DNA of 16,256 bases from an uncultured Actinoplanes sp. (GTDB taxonomy: Bacteria > Actinomycetota > Actinomycetes > Mycobacteriales > Micromonosporaceae). Position numbers and translations under genes: made by a program. Of this stretch, positions 1-7,440 are shown one piece after another (position 1 is the first letter of the stretch; each line of letters opens with the position of its first letter). Below the pieces are notes generated by a model. The model saw nothing but the letters and a program-made list of their open reading frames with translations, was not told where the DNA came from and did not search any database. The DNA lies in NCBI GenBank assembly GCA_934667465.1, contig CAKUMG010000031.1, positions 1-16,256 on the forward strand, read 5' to 3'.

Positions 1-100
1 CGGCGTCGGCGCGGGTCACGTAGAACGTCATGGTCAGGGCGACGGCAACCACGACGAGCAGAGCGAGCACACGGTGAGGTGCGGAGCGCAGAGCTTGCAT
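1..100 (-). CDS. N-terminus of a membrane-anchored or secreted protein (partial)
   Basis: An ATG at 100 on the minus strand opens a frame that runs off the left edge, giving 33 residues. It begins MQALRSAPHR, followed by a hydrophobic run (LALLVVVAVALTMTFYV) and then TRADA. This is the layout of a signal peptide or N-terminal membrane anchor: a basic start and one hydrophobic helix. There is no lipobox cysteine in the visible part. A GAGG Shine-Dalgarno-like sequence lies 5-6 nt upstream of the ATG, which supports this start. The mature protein lies outside the window, so the family cannot be named. Confidence 0.6.
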   Translation of the reverse strand, partial: MQALRSAPHRVLALLVVVAVALTMTFYVTRADA

Positions 101-137
101 GAGGGCCTCGTGATCCTCGGCGCCGGGTGGCGCGCAG

Positions 138-161
138 AAAACCCGGACCTGGTGGTCCGGG
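138..161 (-). terminator. Hairpin with T-tract, intrinsic terminator or leader attenuator
   Basis: On the minus strand a perfect 8-bp stem (CCCGGACC / GGTCCGGG, loop ACCA) is followed directly by TTTT. This is the form of a rho-independent terminator. It lies about 120 nt beyond the stop of the acetyltransferase gene and 38 nt before the ATG of the left-edge gene. It could end the acetyltransferase transcript or act in the leader of the next gene. Confidence 0.6.
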
Positions 162-169
162 CAGATCTG

Positions 170-175
170 ACGCTA
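170..175 (-). promoter_or_regulatory. Possible -10 element for the left-edge gene
   Basis: The minus strand reads TAGCGT, a good actinomycete -10 hexamer. A start of transcription about 7 nt downstream would put the hairpin at 138-161 at the very 5' end of the transcript, about 60 nt ahead of the ATG at 100. The -35 match is weak (CTGAAC at 192-197, 16-nt spacer), so this is tentative. Confidence 0.3.
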
Positions 176-234
176 GGGACCGAGGAGAGCCGTTCAGGTG
201 CAGCGACGGCGCAGCGGCAGTGCTGCCGCAACCG

Positions 235-276
235 GCCGGGTGCAATGCGGTGGCAGGCAACCACGCCGCACCCGGC
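235..276 (-). terminator. Large imperfect hairpin after the acetyltransferase stop
   Basis: GCCGGGTGC (235-243) is complementary to GCACCCGGC (268-276), with further partial pairing inside the loop. It begins within 10 nt of the stop codon of the minus-strand acetyltransferase gene. There is no T-tract; actinomycetes often use such hairpins as terminators. The rest of the 101-281 gap holds one smaller hairpin (214-229) and no convincing gene. Confidence 0.4.
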
Positions 277-281
277 AACGG

Positions 282-1202
282 TCACAAAGGCTTGCGGAAC
301 TGCAGGAAGACCCGCTCCACGCGGGCGCCGACCGCCTTGGCGTAGAACGGCACCGGGCCGACCCAGCCGATCTGCGCCTGCCGGTGCCCCTCCGCGCGCT
401 GGTCCGCGAGGCAGGCGCGGAGCAGCAGGTTGCCGATGCCGCGGCCGCGGGCCGCCGGGACCGTGCCCATCGGCCCGAACCAGCTGGGCCGGGAGCTCCC
501 GTACGCCGCGAAGCCCAGGATGCTGCCGTCGCTGTCATAGGCGACGTGGCACCCGGCGCGCTCGCGGCCCACCGAGTGCAGGATCTCGCCCGCCCAGGCC
601 GGCTCGAAGGCGGTGCCCACGAACGCCGCCAGCCCGCCGGCGTCCGCGACCGAGGCGCGCCGCACGGTCACGCCCGGCGCGGGCGCCGGGACCTCCACCG
701 GCGCGCCCAGGTCGGCGGTCATGTTCCACGCGGGCCGCGGGTCCTGCTGGTAGCCGAGCGCGGTGGCGGCGCACACGGCCGGGGTGTAGCGCACGTCCAC
801 GCCCGGCCAGACGTAGTACGGCGCGTTGCCGCCCAGGACCACCTCGCGCGCGCCCAACCCGGCCAGCGCCTCCTCGGCCCGGGCCAGCAACGCCCGGCCC
901 ACACCGCGCTGCCGTTCCCGCGGGTCGACGGCGACCAGGTCGACGTGGCCCACCGCGGGTTCCGCGTGCGACATCGAGCCGAGCACCGCCCCGAGACACA
1001 CCTCCCCCCGCCACGCACCGAAACCGATGAGGCGCCGCGGCGCGGGGGCCCAGCCGTCGGTGCCCGTGGTCTCGCGCAGCCGCCCCACGATCTCGGCGGC
1101 CTCCGCGGCGTCCTCGGGCAGGTCGAGCGCGGCCCGGCAGAGGGCGACCACTGCGGGCACGTCGTCGTCGGTCAGTTCGGAGAGCCGGATCTCGCTGTCC
1201 AC
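282..1202 (-). CDS. Tandem GNAT-family N-acetyltransferase
   Basis: The protein (306 aa) carries two GNAT folds. The first has the acetyl-CoA loop in VAVDPRERQRGVGRALL at about residues 91-106. The second has MGTVPAARGRGIGNLLL at about 245-261. Both keep the R-x-x-G-x-G/A pattern that binds the CoA pyrophosphate. Two-domain GNAT proteins in actinomycetes include mycothiol synthase (MshD), but I do not see enough to call this MshD, and the substrate is unknown. I chose the GTG at 1202 because a TAGGGT -10 lies 8 nt upstream and the first GNAT strand starts at once (DSEIRLSELTDDD). A GTG at 1250 would add 16 arginine-rich residues and remains possible. The gene diverges from glpD, and two hairpins follow its stop. 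Confidence 0.85.
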   Translation of the reverse strand: MDSEIRLSELTDDDVPAVVALCRAALDLPEDAAEAAEIVGRLRETTGTDGWAPAPRRLIGFGAWRGEVCLGAVLGSMSHAEPAVGHVDLVAVDPRERQRGVGRALLARAEEALAGLGAREVVLGGNAPYYVWPGVDVRYTPAVCAATALGYQQDPRPAWNMTADLGAPVEVPAPAPGVTVRRASVADAGGLAAFVGTAFEPAWAGEILHSVGRERAGCHVAYDSDGSILGFAAYGSSRPSWFGPMGTVPAARGRGIGNLLLRACLADQRAEGHRQAQIGWVGPVPFYAKAVGARVERVFLQFRKPL

Positions 1203-1210
1203 AGCGCGGA

Positions 1211-1216
1211 ACCCTA
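1211..1216 (-). promoter_or_regulatory. -10 element, leaderless acetyltransferase gene
   Basis: The minus strand reads TAGGGT followed by 8 nt and the GTG at 1202. This spacing puts the transcript start at or next to the start codon. Confidence 0.4.
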
Positions 1217-1277
1217 CCCGCCGGGCCCGGCGGCGATCGACGGTGATCACGCGTGCCCGGTGCGGGCCGGACGGCGC

Positions 1278-1283
1278 TACGGT
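1278..1283 (+). promoter_or_regulatory. -10 element, leaderless glpD
   Basis: TACGGT lies 6 nt upstream of the GTG at 1290, so transcription would begin at the start codon. There is no purine-rich ribosome site close enough to serve instead. No clear -35 hexamer is visible. Confidence 0.5.
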
Positions 1284-1289
1284 GGGAAC

Positions 1290-3170
1290 GTGCGCTCACC
1301 CACCGATTCCCGGTACACGGCCGGCCGGCTCTCGCCGATCCGCCGCGTCGCCGACCTGCAGCGGCTGCGTGACGAGCAGTTCGACGTCCTCGTCATCGGC
1401 GGCGGGGTCACCGGCGCCGGCGCCGCCCTGGACGCCGCCTCCCGGGGCCTGAGCGTCGCGCTCGTCGAGGCGCGCGACCTGGCCTCCGGCACGTCCAGCC
1501 GGTCCAGCAAGCTCATCCACGGCGGCCTGCGCTATCTGGAGCAGCTCGAGCTGCACCTGGTGCACGAGGCCCTCACCGAGCGGGGGCTGCTCACCAGCCG
1601 CATCGCGCCGCACCTCGTGCGCCCGGTGCCGATCCTGGTGCCGCTGGAGACCGCGTCGCCGCCGGCCCGGGTGTGGCACCGGCTCTACTACGGGCTCGGC
1701 GTCGCCGCGTACGACGTCTTCGCCGGGATCTTCGGCACCGGGCGGGGCATGCCGCTGCACCGGCACCTGACCCGCGACGGGGCCCGGCACCTCTTCCCGA
1801 GCCTGCGGGCCGACAAGATCGCCGGGGCCATCCGCTACTACGACGGGCAGGTCGACGACGCCCGGCTCGTGGTCAACCTGGCCCGCACCGCCGCCAGCCT
1901 CGGCGCGGCAGTGGTCACCAGCGCCCGGGTCACCGGCTTCCTGCGCGAGGCGCGCCAGGTGGTCGGCGTCCGGGTGCGTGACCTGGAGTCGCCGGAGGCG
2001 CCCGAGTTCGAGGTCCGCGCCCGCCAGGTCGTCGCCGCCACCGGGGTGTGGAGCGACGACATGTCGCAGATGCTCAGCGACGTCGGGGTCCGCCCGGGGC
2101 TGCGGGTGCGCGCCTCCAAGGGCGTCCACCTGGTGGTGCCCCGCTCGGCCATCACCGGCGACGCCGGGCTGATCCTGCGCACGGCGACCTCGGTGCTCTT
2201 CGTCATCCCGTGGGGCGGCCACTGGATCATCGGCACCACGGACACCGACTGGGAGCTCGACCGCTCGCACCCGGCCGCCTCGGCGCGCGACATCCGCTAC
2301 CTGCTCGACCAGGTCAACACGGTGCTGGAACGGCCGCTGACCGTCGACGACATCGAGGGCGTCTACGCCGGGCTGCGCCCGCTGCTCTCCGGCGAGGCCG
2401 ACTCGACGTCCAAGCTGTCCCGCGAGCACGCCGTGGTCGAGCCGATGCTGGGCCTGCTGCTGGTCGCCGGCGGCAAATACACCACCTATCGGGTCATGGC
2501 CGCCGACGTCATCGACCTCGCCGCCCGCCGGCTCGCGGTGGACCGCCCGTCGCGCACGGCCGACCTGCCGCTGCTCGGTGCGGACGGCTACCCGGCCGCG
2601 TGGCGCGACCGGCAGGACGCCGCGCGCCGCCACGGTGTCACCACCGGCGTCATCGAGCACCTGCTCGAGCGGTACGGCACGCTCGCCCCGGATCTGCTCG
2701 TCCTGATCGCGGCGGACCCCGCGCTCGCCGCCCCGCTCGCCGGCGCGCCGGAATACCTGGCCGCCGAGGTCGCCTACGCCGCGACCGCCGAGGGCGCCCT
2801 GCACCTCGACGACGTGCTCACCCGCCGCACCCGCATCTCGTTCGAGACCGCGCACCGCGGCGGGGAGACGGCCGGGCACGCCGCCGGGATCATGGCCGGG
2901 GTGCTCGGGTGGGACGACGCCGTCCGGGACCGCGAGATCGAGCACTACCTGGCCCGGGTCGAGGCCGAGCGGCAGTCGCAGAAGATGCCGGACGACCTCA
3001 CCGCCGACGCCGCCCGCCTCGGCGTGCCGGACGTGCGGGGCTACTCCGCCGACCGGGCGCCCGCGGACCCGGCGCCCGCGGTGAGCACCGCCGACTTCAC
3101 CGTCGGCACGCCTGCCGACCTGGGTGCGGATCTCGGCGGCGGGCTGGCCGGCGCCGGGCCGGACCGCTGA
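1290..3170 (+). CDS. glpD: Aerobic glycerol-3-phosphate dehydrogenase (FAD)
   Basis: This enzyme oxidises sn-glycerol-3-phosphate to dihydroxyacetone phosphate and passes electrons through FAD to the respiratory quinone pool at the inner face of the membrane. The 626-aa product has the N-terminal FAD-binding fold (FDVLVIGGGVTGAGAALDAASRG, residues 31-53). It also has the family block SGTSSRSSKLIHGGLRYLE (66-84), the later WGGHWIIGTTDTDWE and VAGGKYTTYRVMA blocks, and the C-terminal helical domain ending near EHYLARVEAE. The frame is open further upstream, but the GTG at 1290 gives the expected N-terminus and has a -10 at leaderless spacing. After the usual end come about 50 extra residues rich in Ala, Pro, Asp and Gly. 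A DUF4031 gene starts 7 nt after the stop, so the two are probably co-transcribed. Confidence 0.93.
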   Translation: MRSPTDSRYTAGRLSPIRRVADLQRLRDEQFDVLVIGGGVTGAGAALDAASRGLSVALVEARDLASGTSSRSSKLIHGGLRYLEQLELHLVHEALTERGLLTSRIAPHLVRPVPILVPLETASPPARVWHRLYYGLGVAAYDVFAGIFGTGRGMPLHRHLTRDGARHLFPSLRADKIAGAIRYYDGQVDDARLVVNLARTAASLGAAVVTSARVTGFLREARQVVGVRVRDLESPEAPEFEVRARQVVAATGVWSDDMSQMLSDVGVRPGLRVRASKGVHLVVPRSAITGDAGLILRTATSVLFVIPWGGHWIIGTTDTDWELDRSHPAASARDIRYLLDQVNTVLERPLTVDDIEGVYAGLRPLLSGEADSTSKLSREHAVVEPMLGLLLVAGGKYTTYRVMAADVIDLAARRLAVDRPSRTADLPLLGADGYPAAWRDRQDAARRHGVTTGVIEHLLERYGTLAPDLLVLIAADPALAAPLAGAPEYLAAEVAYAATAEGALHLDDVLTRRTRISFETAHRGGETAGHAAGIMAGVLGWDDAVRDREIEHYLARVEAERQSQKMPDDLTADAARLGVPDVRGYSADRAPADPAPAVSTADFTVGTPADLGADLGGGLAGAGPDR

Positions 3171-3177
3171 ACCGGCG

Positions 3178-3450
3178 GTGATCCTGGTCGACGAGCCGCG
3201 CTGGCCGGCGCACGGCCGGCTCTGGTCGCACCTGGTCAGCGACGTCTCGTACGCCGAGCTGCACGCCTTCGCGGAGATGCTGGGCGCGCCCCGGCGCGGG
3301 TTCGACCGGGATCACTACGACATCCCGGCGGCCCGCTTCGCCCCGGCGCTGTGGCTCGGCGCGACCCTGGTCTCCTCGCGGGAGGTCTCGGCGCGGCTGC
3401 GGGCGGCGGGGCTGCGCCGCCCGAAGCACCTCAGCCGGCCAGCTCTCTGA
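3178..3450 (+). CDS. DUF4031 family protein
   Basis: A small protein (90 aa) beginning VILVDEPRWPAHGRLWSHLVSD. It contains the family features: an N-terminal (V)DxPxW strand, W-SHLVSD, ELHAFAEMLG, DHYDIP and a C-terminal VSSREVSARL helix. DUF4031 proteins are common in actinomycetes and have no assigned function that I know of. The GTG at 3178 matches the usual N-terminus of the family; the frame extends back to 3124 inside glpD, but those residues look like out-of-frame glpD. No good ribosome site precedes it, so translation is probably coupled to glpD, whose stop is 7 nt away. The last 20 nt overlap the 3' end of the convergent HD-domain gene. Confidence 0.8.
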   Translation: MILVDEPRWPAHGRLWSHLVSDVSYAELHAFAEMLGAPRRGFDRDHYDIPAARFAPALWLGATLVSSREVSARLRAAGLRRPKHLSRPAL

Positions 3451-4081
3451 GCTCACGCTCGAGGTTCTCCCGGGCGGGCTGCTCCCACCGGTCACGCAGG
3501 GGCTGGTTCCGGTAGATAGCGGGCAGCTCGAGCAGCGAGACCAGGACCTGCGCCCGGGCGGCCCGGAACGTCTGATCGGGCACATGGGCATATTCGCGGC
3601 GGATGGCCTCCGTGTACGCCGCATAGCGCTCGCCGGGCGCCGCGAGGATCGCCAGGTCGGCGTCGCACAGCAGCTCGCCGTCCGGGTCGTCGTCGCCCGT
3701 CGCGTGCCCCGCGGTCAGCCCGACCAGCCGCGCCACCTCGGCGGCGACGACGGCCGGCAGTCCGAGCGTGGTCAGCAGCCCCTCGGCGAACTCCGCGCTG
3801 TCCCGCTCGTTCGCGTCGCCGAGCGCCCGCGGGTCGTAGACGGCGTCGTGCATCCAGGCCGCCAGCCGGACCCGGTCCGGGTGCCGCGCGAGCCCGGCGT
3901 GCTCGTCGACGATGTCCAGCACGGCGGTGAGGTGGCTCACGTCGTGGTACTGCCGCTGCGGCTCGGACCAGCGGCTGAGCAGGTAGGCGCCGGCGGCTTC
4001 GAGGTCGGGTCCGGCGGCGGCCGCCCCGGCGCCCCGCACGGCGGCGACCCACCGGTCGAGAAGATCAGTCACGAAGCCCAT
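3431..4081 (-). CDS. HD-domain metal-dependent phosphohydrolase (predicted)
   Basis: The 216-aa product resembles the group of stand-alone predicted HD phosphohydrolases marked by a YH-x-x-x-H motif. Visible ligands are YHDVSH (H46, H50), the HD pair in AAWMHDAVYD (H78, D79) and a late Asp in LCDADLAIL (D140 or D142). Together they form the H...HD...D divalent-metal site of the superfamily. Members of this group are poorly characterised and the substrate is unknown. The ATG at 4081 is preceded at leaderless distance by CATCGT, one mismatch from a TAnnnT -10. The gene diverges from the FUSC gene (32 nt between starts) and overlaps the DUF4031 gene tail-to-tail by 20 nt. Confidence 0.82.
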   Translation of the reverse strand: MGFVTDLLDRWVAAVRGAGAAAAGPDLEAAGAYLLSRWSEPQRQYHDVSHLTAVLDIVDEHAGLARHPDRVRLAAWMHDAVYDPRALGDANERDSAEFAEGLLTTLGLPAVVAAEVARLVGLTAGHATGDDDPDGELLCDADLAILAAPGERYAAYTEAIRREYAHVPDQTFRAARAQVLVSLLELPAIYRNQPLRDRWEQPARENLERELRELAG

Positions 4082-4087
4082 CCTGGC

Positions 4088-4093
4088 ACGATG
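4088..4093 (-). promoter_or_regulatory. Weak -10 element, HD-domain gene
   Basis: The minus strand reads CATCGT 6 nt before the ATG at 4081. The first T of the TAnnnT pattern is replaced by C. It lies only 7 nt from the opposing -10 at 4100-4105, so polymerase could not occupy both promoters at once. Confidence 0.3.
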
Positions 4094-4099
4094 TCCGGT

Positions 4100-4105
4100 T
4101 AGGGT
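4100..4105 (+). promoter_or_regulatory. -10 element, FUSC gene
   Basis: TAGGGT lies 8 nt upstream of the ATG at 4114, giving a leaderless or nearly leaderless transcript. The same hexamer and spacing occur at 1211-1216. Confidence 0.42.
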
Positions 4106-4113
4106 CGGAAACC

Positions 4114-5301
4114 ATGACGGATGCAGGCACGCAGCGTGGGCTCACCGTCGCGCTGGCCCGGCTGCGCGGCCGCTCCCGCTCGGGCGTCACGGCCGGCTGG
4201 TCCCGGGTCCGCGGCGGCTTCGTGCTCGCCCTGCAGGCCGGTCTGGGCGCGGGCCTCGCCTGGTGGATCGCGCACGACCTGATCGGCCGGCCCAGCCCGT
4301 TCTTCGCACCCATCGCCGCGGTCATCACGCTGGCCTCGTCGGTGGGGCAGCGCGCCCGGCGCACCGCCGAGCTGGTCCTCGGCGTGGCCATCGGCATCGG
4401 CATCGGCGACGTGATCATCCTGCTCATCGGCTCCGGCCCGTGGCAGATCGGGCTGGTGGTGCTGCTCGCCATCCTGACGGCCGCCGCGGTCGGCGGCGGC
4501 ACCCCGCTCGTCGTGCAGTCGGCCTCCTCGGCGGTGCTGGTCGCCACGCTGACCCCGGCCACCGGCCTGCCCTGGACCAGGTTCTTCGACGCCCTGGTCG
4601 GCGGCGGCATCGGCCTGATCGTGATGACCCTGCTGCTACCCCTCAACCCCCTTTCCGTCGTACGCCGTGCGGCCGACCCGGCCCTCGACGAGCTCGCCGC
4701 GGGCCTGCGCGCCGTCGCCGCCGGCGCCGCCGCGGGTGACCAGGAGGCCGTGGGCCGGGCGCTCGACCGGTTGCGCGCCACCGAGGGCCACTTCGCGGCG
4801 TTCGCGCAGGCCGCGGCGGCCGCCCGGGAGAACATCGCCTTCGCGCCCGCCCGCTGGCGGTCCCGCGGTGCGCTGAGCCAGTACGTCGAGGGTGCGCCCC
4901 ACCTCACGTACGCGCTGCGCAACCTGCGGGTGCTGACCCGCCGGCTGATCACCGCGCTGGGCGACAAGGAGACGATCCCGCCCTGCCTGCCGGCCTCGGT
5001 GACCCATCTGGCCGACGCGATCGACCTGCTGCGCCACGAGTGGGCGCGCGGGATCGAGCCGGAGGCCACCCGGGAGCGGGCGCTGCGGGCGGCGGCCGAG
5101 GGCGGGCAGGCCTACCGGGACGGGGTCGGCTTCTCCGGCGGCGTGGTGGTGGCCCAGGTGCGGACGGCGGTCACCGACCTGCTGCGCGCCACCGGCGTGG
5201 AGTACGCCGAGGCGCCCCGGCTCACCCGGCAGGCCGCGGGCTGGCACGGCCGGCCGCGGAGCCGGCGCCGGGACCGTCCTGCCCCGCCGCCGGCGCTGTG
5301 A
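4114..5301 (+). CDS. FUSC-family (aromatic acid exporter-like) membrane protein
   Basis: The 395-aa product has about six hydrophobic segments in its first half (roughly residues 34-52, 61-77, 88-106, 110-127, 131-147 and 158-178). Typical FUSC blocks are visible: RPSPFFAPIAAVITL, the basic loop GQRARRTAEL, and LGVAIGIGIGD. The second half is a cytosolic helical domain rich in Ala, Arg and Leu with no membrane segment, ending in a basic tail with RSRRRDRPAPPPAL. FUSC proteins include the E. coli aromatic-acid efflux protein AaeB, but actinomycete members are mostly untested, so substrate and direction are unknown. This is a half-size member with one membrane unit. It has its own promoter and diverges from the HD-domain gene. 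The 80-nt gap to the next gene holds that gene's promoter. Confidence 0.85.
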   Translation: MTDAGTQRGLTVALARLRGRSRSGVTAGWSRVRGGFVLALQAGLGAGLAWWIAHDLIGRPSPFFAPIAAVITLASSVGQRARRTAELVLGVAIGIGIGDVIILLIGSGPWQIGLVVLLAILTAAAVGGGTPLVVQSASSAVLVATLTPATGLPWTRFFDALVGGGIGLIVMTLLLPLNPLSVVRRAADPALDELAAGLRAVAAGAAAGDQEAVGRALDRLRATEGHFAAFAQAAAAARENIAFAPARWRSRGALSQYVEGAPHLTYALRNLRVLTRRLITALGDKETIPPCLPASVTHLADAIDLLRHEWARGIEPEATRERALRAAAEGGQAYRDGVGFSGGVVVAQVRTAVTDLLRATGVEYAEAPRLTRQAAGWHGRPRSRRRDRPAPPPAL

Positions 5302-5369
5302 GTCCCCTGCCCGGCCGGGCGCGCTGATCTTTGGCTCGGCGGGACCGGGCGGGGCCTCGCGCGGGTGAC

Positions 5370-5375
5370 TACGCT
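5370..5375 (+). promoter_or_regulatory. -10 element, leaderless PrsW-like gene
   Basis: TACGCT lies exactly 6 nt before the ATG at 5382. This argues for that ATG over the upstream TTG at 5331 in the same frame. Confidence 0.5.
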
Positions 5376-5381
5376 GGCTCC

Positions 5382-7436
5382 ATGGCCGACGACGCGCCGG
5401 GCGGTACGCCCGCCCCACCCACCGGAGAGCCCGCGCCGGCCTCCCCCGACGCCGCCGGCAACGCACTCCGCGAGACCGACGCCGGGAACGCGCTTCACGA
5501 TCCCGGTGCCGCCGGCAGCGTGCTTCACGATTCCGGCGCCGCCGACAACGTGCTTGGCGATCCTGGCGCTGCCGGTAACGTGCTTCGCGAGACGACTGCC
5601 GAGCCGGCGACGAGCACGGCGGCCTTCCAGCAGGCGGCGAGTGCCGCGGAGGCCGCGGAACCGCCCACGCAGGCCTTCGCCGTGCCCGCACCGCAGACCT
5701 CCGCGCCGCCGGCTTCCGCGCCGCCGTTCACCCAGGCCGGCCCGCCTGCCCAGGTGGTGACCGCGCCCGAGGTGGGCGGCGGGCTGCCCGTGCCCGGTCC
5801 CGAGCCGGTGCCGCCCGTGCCCGGCCGCCGGACGGGCTGGCGCCGCTGGCTCCCGCTGACCGGCATCATCGTCTTCATCGCGGCGTGCTCGGTCGCCATG
5901 CTGGTCATCCTGGGCTTCAGCAACGGTCCCACCGGTCTGGCCGTCGGGCTGACCGCGGCCATCCTGCCGGTGCCCGTGCTGGTCGCCTGCTTCCTCTGGC
6001 TCGACCGCTACGAGCCCGAACCGGTGCGCTACCTGACGTTCTGCTTCGCCTGGGGCGCGGCGGTGGCCACCCTGGTCGCCATCGGCGTCAATTCCGGGGC
6101 CGCGTGGCTCTTCGACCGGATCGGGCTACCCGACGCGCTCGTGGCGGTGCTGGTCGCGCCGTTCATCGAGGAGCTCATGAAGACGCTCGGCCCGATCCTG
6201 CTGCTGTGGCGCCGCCGCCGCGAGTGGTCCGGCATCACCGACGGCATCGTCTACTGCGGCCTCTCGGCGCTGGGCTTCGCCATGGTGGAGAATGTGCTCT
6301 ACCTGGGCGGGCACGGCTATGCGCAGGGCGCCGACCAGTACGGCCCGGCCACCGGCATCCAGAACGTCTTCCTGATCTTCATCGTCCGGATCCTCTTCAC
6401 CGGCTTCGCACACCCGCTCTTCACCGCGATGGCGGGCATCGGGCTCGGCCTCGCGGCCCGCTCGCCGGACCGCCGGGTGCGCTGGCTCGTCCCGATCGCC
6501 GGCCTGCTGGCGGCGATGATCCTGCACGGCCTGTTCAACCTGCTCCCGACGCTGTCGGTCGCCACCGGCGAGACCGTCATCATGCTGTACGGCTATCTGG
6601 GCTTCATGGTGCCGTTCTTCTTCGCGGTCCTCGGGTTCGCCATCGCCCTGCGCGGCTGGGAGGGGCGGCTCAGCGAGCGGGTCCTGCCGCACTACGTCAG
6701 CGCCGGCTGGCTGTCGCCGCCCGAGGTCGCCACGCTGGGCACGCTCGGCCGCCGCCACTCGGCCCGCCTCTGGGCGAAGCGGGTCGCCGGCGACGCCGGG
6801 CTGCGGGCGATGCGCGGCTTCCAGCTCGCGGGCACCCAGCTCGCGCTGCTCCGCGACGGGATGCAGCGCGGGCTGCTCCGCAAGCCGGAGGAGCTGCAGC
6901 GGGCGCAGGAGGAGGAGCGGAAGCTGCTCGCCGACATCTCCGGCTACCGCGCGGTCTTCGTGGGCCGGGACCCGCTCACCCCGAACGCGTTCTGGGACGG
7001 CGACCGCTACCGGATCGCGTTCCCGGACGGTGCGGTGCGCGAGGTTGCGGCGCCGCAGGAGCCCGTAGTGCCGGTGCCCGTGCGGCTCGCGCCCCCGGTG
7101 CCGGCGTTCGCGGGCTACGGTCCGCCTGCTTATGGCCCGCCTCCGGGTTACGGCCAGCCGGCTTACGGCCCGCCTCCGGGCTACGGCCAGCCTGCTTACG
7201 GTCCGCCGCCCGGTTACGGTCAGCCGGTCTCCGCGCCGCCTCCCGGTTACGGTCCGCCGCCGGGTTACGGCCAGCCTGCGTACGGTCCGCCGGCCGGTTA
7301 TGGCCCGCCGTCGAATTACGGCCCGCCGCCCGGTTATGGGCCGCCGCCGGGCTATGGCCAGCCTGCTTATGGGCCGCCGCCGGGTTACCAGCAGCCGCCT
7401 CCCGGGCAGGGCGGACAGCCGCCGCGGCAGCCGTGA
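5382..7436 (+). CDS. PrsW-family intramembrane metalloprotease with repeat-rich ends
   Basis: The 684-aa product has a disordered N-terminal region (about 1-150; Ala, Pro and Glu rich), a polytopic membrane core (about 155-430), a soluble region (about 430-575) and a Tyr/Pro/Gly repeat tail. The core has all four signature motifs of the PrsW (CPBP-related) glutamic-type or metal-dependent proteases: EELMK (263-267), FAMVEN (299-304), HPLFT (344-348) and HGLFN (382-386). In Bacillus, PrsW makes the first cut in an anti-sigma factor; many actinomycete homologues have no known substrate. The nearest sigma factor gene here (ECF41) is 5 kb away and of a type without an anti-sigma factor, so no link can be drawn. 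The start at 5382 is set by the -10 six nt upstream. Its stop lies 4 nt from that of the convergent GroES-like gene. Confidence 0.9.
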   Translation: MADDAPGGTPAPPTGEPAPASPDAAGNALRETDAGNALHDPGAAGSVLHDSGAADNVLGDPGAAGNVLRETTAEPATSTAAFQQAASAAEAAEPPTQAFAVPAPQTSAPPASAPPFTQAGPPAQVVTAPEVGGGLPVPGPEPVPPVPGRRTGWRRWLPLTGIIVFIAACSVAMLVILGFSNGPTGLAVGLTAAILPVPVLVACFLWLDRYEPEPVRYLTFCFAWGAAVATLVAIGVNSGAAWLFDRIGLPDALVAVLVAPFIEELMKTLGPILLLWRRRREWSGITDGIVYCGLSALGFAMVENVLYLGGHGYAQGADQYGPATGIQNVFLIFIVRILFTGFAHPLFTAMAGIGLGLAARSPDRRVRWLVPIAGLLAAMILHGLFNLLPTLSVATGETVIMLYGYLGFMVPFFFAVLGFAIALRGWEGRLSERVLPHYVSAGWLSPPEVATLGTLGRRHSARLWAKRVAGDAGLRAMRGFQLAGTQLALLRDGMQRGLLRKPEELQRAQEEERKLLADISGYRAVFVGRDPLTPNAFWDGDRYRIAFPDGAVREVAAPQEPVVPVPVRLAPPVPAFAGYGPPAYGPPPGYGQPAYGPPPGYGQPAYGPPPGYGQPVSAPPPGYGPPPGYGQPAYGPPAGYGPPSNYGPPPGYGPPPGYGQPAYGPPPGYQQPPPGQGGQPPRQP
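5454..5600 (+). repeat. Five tandem 30-bp units coding AGN(A/V)L-type decapeptides
   Basis: Five head-to-tail units start at 5454 (27 bp, one codon short), 5481, 5511, 5541 and 5571. They encode [39 protein letters not shown] and [10 protein letters not shown]. The units lie in frame in the cytosolic N-terminal region of the PrsW-like protein and probably arose by slippage or unequal crossing-over. Confidence 0.85.
7116..7401 (+). repeat. Tandem [17 protein letters not shown] repeat (33-bp based)
   Basis: The 3' end of the PrsW-like gene is a run of 6- and 11-residue units such as [11 protein letters not shown] and YGPPPG, with variants [12 protein letters not shown] and YGPPSN. Copy-to-copy changes are mostly synonymous third-base changes (tac/tat, cct/ccg, ggt/ggc), so the peptide pattern is conserved more than the DNA. 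Such Pro-Gly-Tyr tails in actinomycete membrane proteins are flexible and low in complexity. Confidence 0.88.
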
Positions 7437-7440
7437 CGGC

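Noticed and set aside
1296-2945. A 549-codon open frame on the minus strand opposite glpD
   Set aside because: It is a shadow of glpD with low-complexity translation and no motif.
5308-5319. Palindrome GCCCGGCCGGGC after the FUSC gene considered as a terminator
   Set aside because: The stem is only five base pairs with a two-base loop and there is no T-tract.
7116-7401. Regular repeats considered as a CRISPR array
   Set aside because: There are no unique spacers. The units are in frame, encode [11 protein letters not shown] and vary mainly at third codon positions.
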